This document shows positions 60,490 to 64,000 of a DNA stretch of 64,000 bases, piece after piece; position 1 is the stretch's first letter, and the number at the start of each line of letters is the position of its first letter. The position numbers and the translations under genes were made by a program. The stretch lies in the NCBI GenBank assembly GCA_003222155.1, contig QHUU01000054.1:1-64000 (forward strand), in the 5' to 3' direction. The notes beneath the pieces are model-generated. The model did not search any database. It saw nothing but the letters and a program-made list of their open reading frames with translations, and was not told the origin of the DNA. The DNA comes from Gemmatimonadota bacterium (GTDB lineage Bacteria > Gemmatimonadota > Gemmatimonadetes > Gemmatimonadales > GWC2-71-9).

Positions 60490-62163
60490 TCAGGTTCGCT
60501 TCCCCTGGTCCCGCAGGCGGCGCCGCGCGATCATGTACTGCTGCGGGATGCTGAAGATGTTGCTCACGGCATAGTAGAGGTTCAGCCCAGAGGCAAAGCG
60601 GAGGAACAGCAGGGTCATGAACGCCGGCATGAAGTACAGCATCGTCTTCGCCTGGGGATTCGGCGGTACGCCGATCTGGCCGACCTTGGACAGCACGAAC
60701 ATCGAGAGTCCCATGACGATCGGGATGATGTAATACGGGTCGGAGCGCGCCAGGTCGGGCAGCCACAGGAACGGGACGCCACGGAACTCGATCGTGTTGG
60801 CGAACACGAAGAACAGCGCGAACAGCACCGGCATCGGCAGGAGCATCGGCAGGCAGCCGCCGAACGGGTTGACGTTGTGCTCCTTGTACAGCTTCATCAT
60901 CTCGCGCTGCAGCCGCTCGGGCTCGTTCTTGTAGCGATCCTGGACCTGCTTCAGGAGCGGCGCGACGGCCTGCATCCGGATGCTCGATTCCATTGCCTTC
61001 TGGTTCAAGGGCCACAGCAGCCCGCGCACCAGGACGCCGAAAATGATGAGCACCCAGCCGTACGCGAGCTTGAGCCGGTCGTGCATCCAGATCAGGATGT
61101 TCATCACCAGCGCCGATACCGGCTGGATGATCGGTCGCAGGAACCCGCCGTACGGGTTGGCGTCGTCCAGGTCGTGACCAAGCTGCGCCAGGCGGCGATA
61201 CTCGAGCGGGCCGACATAGAGCTGGTAGCGGAAATCCCCCGCCGGAGGGACGGGCAGGGTGAGCGTGACCGGCGCCCGAGTCGCCACGGCCGAGCGACCG
61301 AACAGCGACGAGGCCGTCGCGGTGCGCGGCCCGCCCTCCACGATGGCGGCGCCGAAGCGCGGCTGGTTCTCCTCGAAGGCGAGGCCCGCGAGGAAGAAGT
61401 ACTTGGACTTGACGCCGGCCCACTCGAACGGCCCGTCCAGGATCTTGTGGTCGCCCTGCTTGAGCGACTGGAAGTCCGTGCTCTGCGTCTTCGTGGCCTT
61501 GGTGACCACCGCGTAGTGCCGGAAGTCGTCCATCGAGTCCGCCTCGACCGAACGGAGCCCGTCCCCCATCCCCACCAGCAGGGTCACGCCACCCGAGCCG
61601 AAGCCGGCGAAGCGGCCCTGCACCGCGAAACGATACTCCGCGGCGTAAAAGCGGTACTCGAGCGCGATCCTGGCCCCACCCCGCTCGGCCGTGAAGCTCA
61701 GCAGCGCGCTGTCACGGCCCTCGCCGACACGTACGCGGGTGGCGCCCGGCGTGAAGGTCCAGTCGGCGAGCGCCGCGGTGTCGCCGCCGGCGGTCAGGGC
61801 GTAGCGCAGCCACGGGCGGCCCACGGGGACGAGCTGTACGGGAGCCCCCGAGTCCGCGGGGGCGAACGAGCGATACTCCAAGAGCTCCGCGCTCACCAGC
61901 GCCGCGCCCCGCGTGCTGAAGCCCAGCCGATACGTGGGAGACGTGACCCACACCGTTTCCGCGGGGACGGTGACGGACGGGGAAACGGGCGGGCGGGCGC
62001 TCAAGGACTCCGCGGCGGGCGCAGGCGCAGGTTTGCCCGCGGCGGTGTCGCCGACCGCCCGCCCGCCCGTCCGCCCGACCGTCTTCTTCGGCGGAAACAG
62101 GATGCTCGGCAACACTGCCACGATGAGCATCAGGAAGATGGCCAGAATGATGCGTCGTTCCAC
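60490..62163 (-). CDS. yidC: Membrane protein insertase YidC
   Basis: The 557-residue protein has an N-terminal membrane helix (IILAIFLMLIVAVLPSILF), a large periplasmic P1 domain (about 70-330) and the conserved core of membrane helices from about 340: KLAYGWVLIIFGVLVRGLLWPL with the family Arg, MLPMPVLFALFFVFANTIEF and MPAFMTLLFLRFASGLNLYY. It inserts and folds inner-membrane proteins. It is followed by mnmE on the same strand, 30 bp away. Confidence 0.96.
   Translation of the reverse strand: MERRIILAIFLMLIVAVLPSILFPPKKTVGRTGGRAVGDTAAGKPAPAPAAESLSARPPVSPSVTVPAETVWVTSPTYRLGFSTRGAALVSAELLEYRSFAPADSGAPVQLVPVGRPWLRYALTAGGDTAALADWTFTPGATRVRVGEGRDSALLSFTAERGGARIALEYRFYAAEYRFAVQGRFAGFGSGGVTLLVGMGDGLRSVEADSMDDFRHYAVVTKATKTQSTDFQSLKQGDHKILDGPFEWAGVKSKYFFLAGLAFEENQPRFGAAIVEGGPRTATASSLFGRSAVATRAPVTLTLPVPPAGDFRYQLYVGPLEYRRLAQLGHDLDDANPYGGFLRPIIQPVSALVMNILIWMHDRLKLAYGWVLIIFGVLVRGLLWPLNQKAMESSIRMQAVAPLLKQVQDRYKNEPERLQREMMKLYKEHNVNPFGGCLPMLLPMPVLFALFFVFANTIEFRGVPFLWLPDLARSDPYYIIPIVMGLSMFVLSKVGQIGVPPNPQAKTMLYFMPAFMTLLFLRFASGLNLYYAVSNIFSIPQQYMIARRRLRDQGKRT
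61985..62070. repeat. Inverted GGGC repeat inside yidC linker
   Basis: ACGGGCGGGCGGGCG (61985-61999) is perfectly complementary to CGCCCGCCCGCCCGT (62056-62070). Imperfect pairing extends both arms to about 31 nt with about five mismatches. It encodes the Pro/Ala/Gly linker between the first YidC helix and the P1 domain. Confidence 0.72.
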
Positions 62164-62201
62164 TGGGCCTCTGGGCGTCTACGCGCCTGCGCGTCTAGTT
62201 T

Positions 62202-62429
62202 TTACGGCACCGGATCGTAGCCGCCGGGGTGCAGCGGGTGGCACCGCAGGATCCGCCGCAGGCCGAGCCACGCGCCCCGCACCACACCATAGCGCTCCAC
62301 CGCTTCGTAGGTGTACCGCGAGCACGACGGGTCGAAGCGGCACTGCGTGAACACGAGGTGCGACAGCGTCAGCTGATACACGCGAATCAGCGCCAGCACC
62401 GCGCGTCGCGGCCAGCGACCCACGCTCAT
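62202..62429 (-). CDS. yidD: Membrane protein insertion efficiency factor YidD
   Basis: The 75-residue protein has the YidD signature [20 protein letters not shown] and [20 protein letters not shown] with conserved cysteines, then [16 protein letters not shown]. It overlaps rnpA by 4 bp (ATGA) and lies 38 bp before yidC. It assists YidC-mediated insertion. Confidence 0.95.
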   Translation of the reverse strand: MSVGRWPRRAVLALIRVYQLTLSHLVFTQCRFDPSCSRYTYEAVERYGVVRGAWLGLRRILRCHPLHPGGYDPVP

Positions 62430-62929
62430 GTGACCCGACGCACCAGGTCCGCCAACTCGGCGCGCAGCACGGCAAAGGAGGCTGCGTACGCGGCGCGCTT
62501 CGCGCGCACCACGACGTCGACGGCGGGCAGCGTCGCAAGAGCGTCGCGTCTCAGAATTTCTTTCACGCGACGGCGCAGGCGGTTGCGGGCCACCGCGGTG
62601 AATTGAAAACGGGGAACGACGACGCCCAGCCGCGGGTGGCCCATCGGATTGGGACGCCACGCCAGGTCGAGATGCGAGGTGCGCAAGCGGCGACCCTCTT
62701 CCCAGCAGGCAGTGAGCTCCGAGCCGCGCGCCAGACGCGCGCGACGCGGGTACCGCTCTCCCGTTAGCGACTCCGGTGCTTGGAGGGCAGGCGGACCGTG
62801 AGGCGCTTGCGCCCCTTCTTCCGCCGGCGGGACAGGACCGCGCGACCCCACACATCCTTCATCCGCGCGCGGAATCCATGCTTGTTGATGCGCCGCCGAT
62901 TGCGCGGGCGATACGTCGGACCCATACAT
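62426..62929 (-). CDS. rnpA: Ribonuclease P protein component, frame enclosing rpmH
   Basis: The RnpA core is clear: [40 protein letters not shown] with [12 protein letters not shown] (the RNR region), and [13 protein letters not shown]. It binds RNase P RNA for tRNA 5' maturation. No ATG, GTG or TTG occurs in frame between the rpmH stop and this core. The nearest ATG lies at 62929, 4 nt upstream of the rpmH ATG, and would give 167 residues with an N-terminal extension of about 65 residues read through rpmH in another frame. The same layout is known in Thermus. A GTG inside rpmH or a non-standard CTG start are alternatives. Confidence 0.8.
   Translation of the reverse strand: MYGSDVSPAQSAAHQQAWIPRADEGCVGSRGPVPPAEEGAQAPHGPPALQAPESLTGERYPRRARLARGSELTACWEEGRRLRTSHLDLAWRPNPMGHPRLGVVVPRFQFTAVARNRLRRRVKEILRRDALATLPAVDVVVRAKRAAYAASFAVLRAELADLVRRVT
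62764..62925 (-). CDS. rpmH: 50S ribosomal protein L34
   Basis: The 53-residue protein has the L34 core [20 protein letters not shown], then [15 protein letters not shown], with a short C-terminal extension beyond the usual 44-46 residues. ATG 62925 lies 5 nt after a GAGAGG ribosome site (62936-62931), which is part of the palindrome CCTCTCGAGAGG at 62931-62942. It lies entirely within the rnpA frame and is divergent from dnaA. Confidence 0.95.
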   Translation of the reverse strand: MGPTYRPRNRRRINKHGFRARMKDVWGRAVLSRRRKKGRKRLTVRLPSKHRSR

Positions 62930-62979
62930 TCCTCTCGAGAGGCGGGAAACGTACACTGTCGCGAGCGCGGCGGTCAAGG

Positions 62980-63008
62980 TTGACTTTTCCACATGCGAGC
63001 CGTAGTTT
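62980..63008 (+). promoter_or_regulatory. dnaA promoter with DnaA-box-like site
   Basis: TTGACT (62980-62985) and TAGTTT (63003-63008) with a 17-nt spacer form a sigma-70-like promoter for dnaA. TTTTCCACA at 62985-62993 fits the DnaA-box consensus TTWTNCACA and lies in the spacer, so DnaA could repress its own gene. A TTGACC on the opposite strand (62977-62972) could serve rpmH/rnpA. Confidence 0.55.
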
Positions 63009-63051
63009 CGGGCCGCCCTTGCAGGACGTCCCACCTTTCGTTGAATCGCGG

Positions 63052-64000
63052 ATGGAGCAGTCTACTAAAGAAGCCTGGAGACGCCTCCTCGACGAAGCAC
63101 GGCGGGAACTCCCCGACGCCACCGTGCGAACGTGGCTCGAGCCGGCGGAGCCGATCGCGCTGGACGACGGTCGCCTGATCGTGGGGGCCCCCGATCAATT
63201 CGCGGTCGAGTGGAACGAGTCCAAGCACGCCGGCGTGCTGGCGCGCGCCGCGGAGCGCGTATTCGGACGTCCGACGGCCGTGGTGTTCCGCGTGCAGGAG
63301 GATCGTCAGCAGCGCCCCCAGATGGATTTCTTCGTGGCACCACGCGAGGCGGTGGCGCTCGACAAGACCGGCGTCCTCACGACGCCGCTCAACGAGCGCT
63401 ACACGTTTCAGAGCTTCGTCATCGGCAAGTCGAACGAGCTGGCCGCCGCCGCCGCACACGCCGTCGCGGAAGCGCCCGGCAAGACCTACAACCCGCTCTT
63501 CATCTACGGCGCGACCGGCCTCGGCAAGACGCACCTGATGCAGGCCGTCGCCCACGCCGTGCTGACCAAGTACCCCGGGACGCGGGTCCACTACTTCGGG
63601 GCCGAGCAGTTCATCAACGAGGTGATCGAGTCGATTCACGCGCGCACGATGTCCGAGTTCCGGCGCCGCTATCGCAACGATGTGGACCTCTTCCTCGTCG
63701 ACGACGTGCATTTCCTCGAGGGCAAGGAAATGACGCAGGAAGAGTTCTTCCACACCTTCAACGCGCTGTTCGAGGGGCACAAGCAGATCGTGCTCACGTC
63801 GGACCGCCCGCCCAAGGAGATCCCGGGCCTCGAGGACCGGCTGATCTCGCGGTTCGAGTGGGGGCTGGTGGCCGACATCGGGCACCCCGACCTCGAGCAC
63901 CGGATCGCCATCCTGCGCAAGAAGGCGGAACAGGATCACCTCGAGCTCACCATTCCCGACGACGTGCTGCGCTTCATCGCCGAGCACATCCGCTCGAGCG
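63052..64000 (+). CDS. dnaA: Chromosomal replication initiator DnaA (3' part beyond window)
   Basis: The first 316 residues are present. Domain I covers about 1-80 (STKEAWRRLLDEARRELPDA, VRTWLEPAEPIAL). The AAA+ domain starts near 110 with LNERYTFQSFVIGKSNELAA, Walker A GATGLGKT at 153-160, Walker B LFLVDDVHFLEGKE, and sensor regions IVLTSDRPPKEIPGLEDRL and SRFEWGLVADI. The DNA-binding domain IV is cut off by the window edge. The interdomain linker is short. Confidence 0.96.
   Translation, partial: MEQSTKEAWRRLLDEARRELPDATVRTWLEPAEPIALDDGRLIVGAPDQFAVEWNESKHAGVLARAAERVFGRPTAVVFRVQEDRQQRPQMDFFVAPREAVALDKTGVLTTPLNERYTFQSFVIGKSNELAAAAAHAVAEAPGKTYNPLFIYGATGLGKTHLMQAVAHAVLTKYPGTRVHYFGAEQFINEVIESIHARTMSEFRRRYRNDVDLFLVDDVHFLEGKEMTQEEFFHTFNALFEGHKQIVLTSDRPPKEIPGLEDRLISRFEWGLVADIGHPDLEHRIAILRKKAEQDHLELTIPDDVLRFIAEHIRSS

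Noticed and set aside
59200-62220. A long plus-strand open frame (about 1000 codons) opposite mnmE and yidC
   Set aside because: It is the mirror of two well-recognised genes in high-GC DNA; its translation is R/H/Q-rich and has no domain logic.

Overview
The window is about 64 kb of high-GC bacterial chromosome with dense, co-directional operons whose stop and start codons usually overlap by 4 bp (GTGA or ATGA). The gene content suggests an uncultured member of the Gemmatimonadota: many secreted HEAT-repeat, DUF1080 and beta-propeller proteins, ECF sigma/anti-sigma pairs, and a dnaA / rpmH-rnpA-yidD-yidC-mnmE block. This placement is an inference from gene content, not a phylogeny.

Left third (1-27.8 kb). 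A partial tRNA-Phe and a secreted DUF1080 protein come first. Next is a divergent exopolysaccharide-type locus: a YaiO-like barrel and a TPR-glycoside hydrolase on the minus strand, and an Hpt-receiver protein, a HEAT membrane protein and a GT2 glycosyltransferase on the plus strand. upp follows, then a SatD-like gene behind three evenly spaced palindromic operators. An ECF sigma / anti-sigma / two HEAT-protein operon, a YdcF protein, a NUDIX hydrolase and a second sigma/anti-sigma pair lead into housekeeping genes (holA, SPOR protein, mutS, TonB-like, CBS/cysteine synthase, ddl, rhomboid, a zinc protease, and an M20 amidohydrolase on the minus strand).

Middle (28.1-59.0 kb). This is an almost continuous methylotrophy island. 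It encodes formaldehyde oxidation through tetrahydromethanopterin (fae, mtdB, mch, fhcBADC). It also encodes cofactor synthesis: mfnB, mfnE and mfnF for methylofuran; mptG, a DHPS-like protein, a PTPS-like protein, a pterin carbinolamine dehydratase, pabA and pabB for methanopterin; and several uncharacterised H4MPT-cluster genes (DUF1464, a COG2232-like ATP-grasp protein, a RimK-like ligase, CitG-like, HisA-like, DUF447). Methanol oxidation comes from a lanthanide-type XoxF methanol dehydrogenase with XoxJ and XoxG. Three periplasmic quinoprotein/cytochrome-like genes of unknown role sit between pabB and pabA. Together these genes can take methanol to formaldehyde in the periplasm and formaldehyde to formate in the cytoplasm, and can make most of the two special cofactors. 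Strong hairpins after fae and after xoxF suggest that these two genes are expressed above their neighbours.

Right end (59.1-64 kb). mnmE, yidC, yidD, rnpA and rpmH lie on the minus strand, divergent from dnaA, which is cut by the window edge. rpmH appears to lie entirely inside the rnpA reading frame, with start codons 4 nt apart, the arrangement known from Thermus. Palindromic or G-rich repeat elements sit inside linker-coding parts of pabB, yidC, mnmE and fhcC. I saw no CRISPR array, transposase or prophage. No gene-free stretch exceeds 300 bases; the longest is 285 bases upstream of fae.
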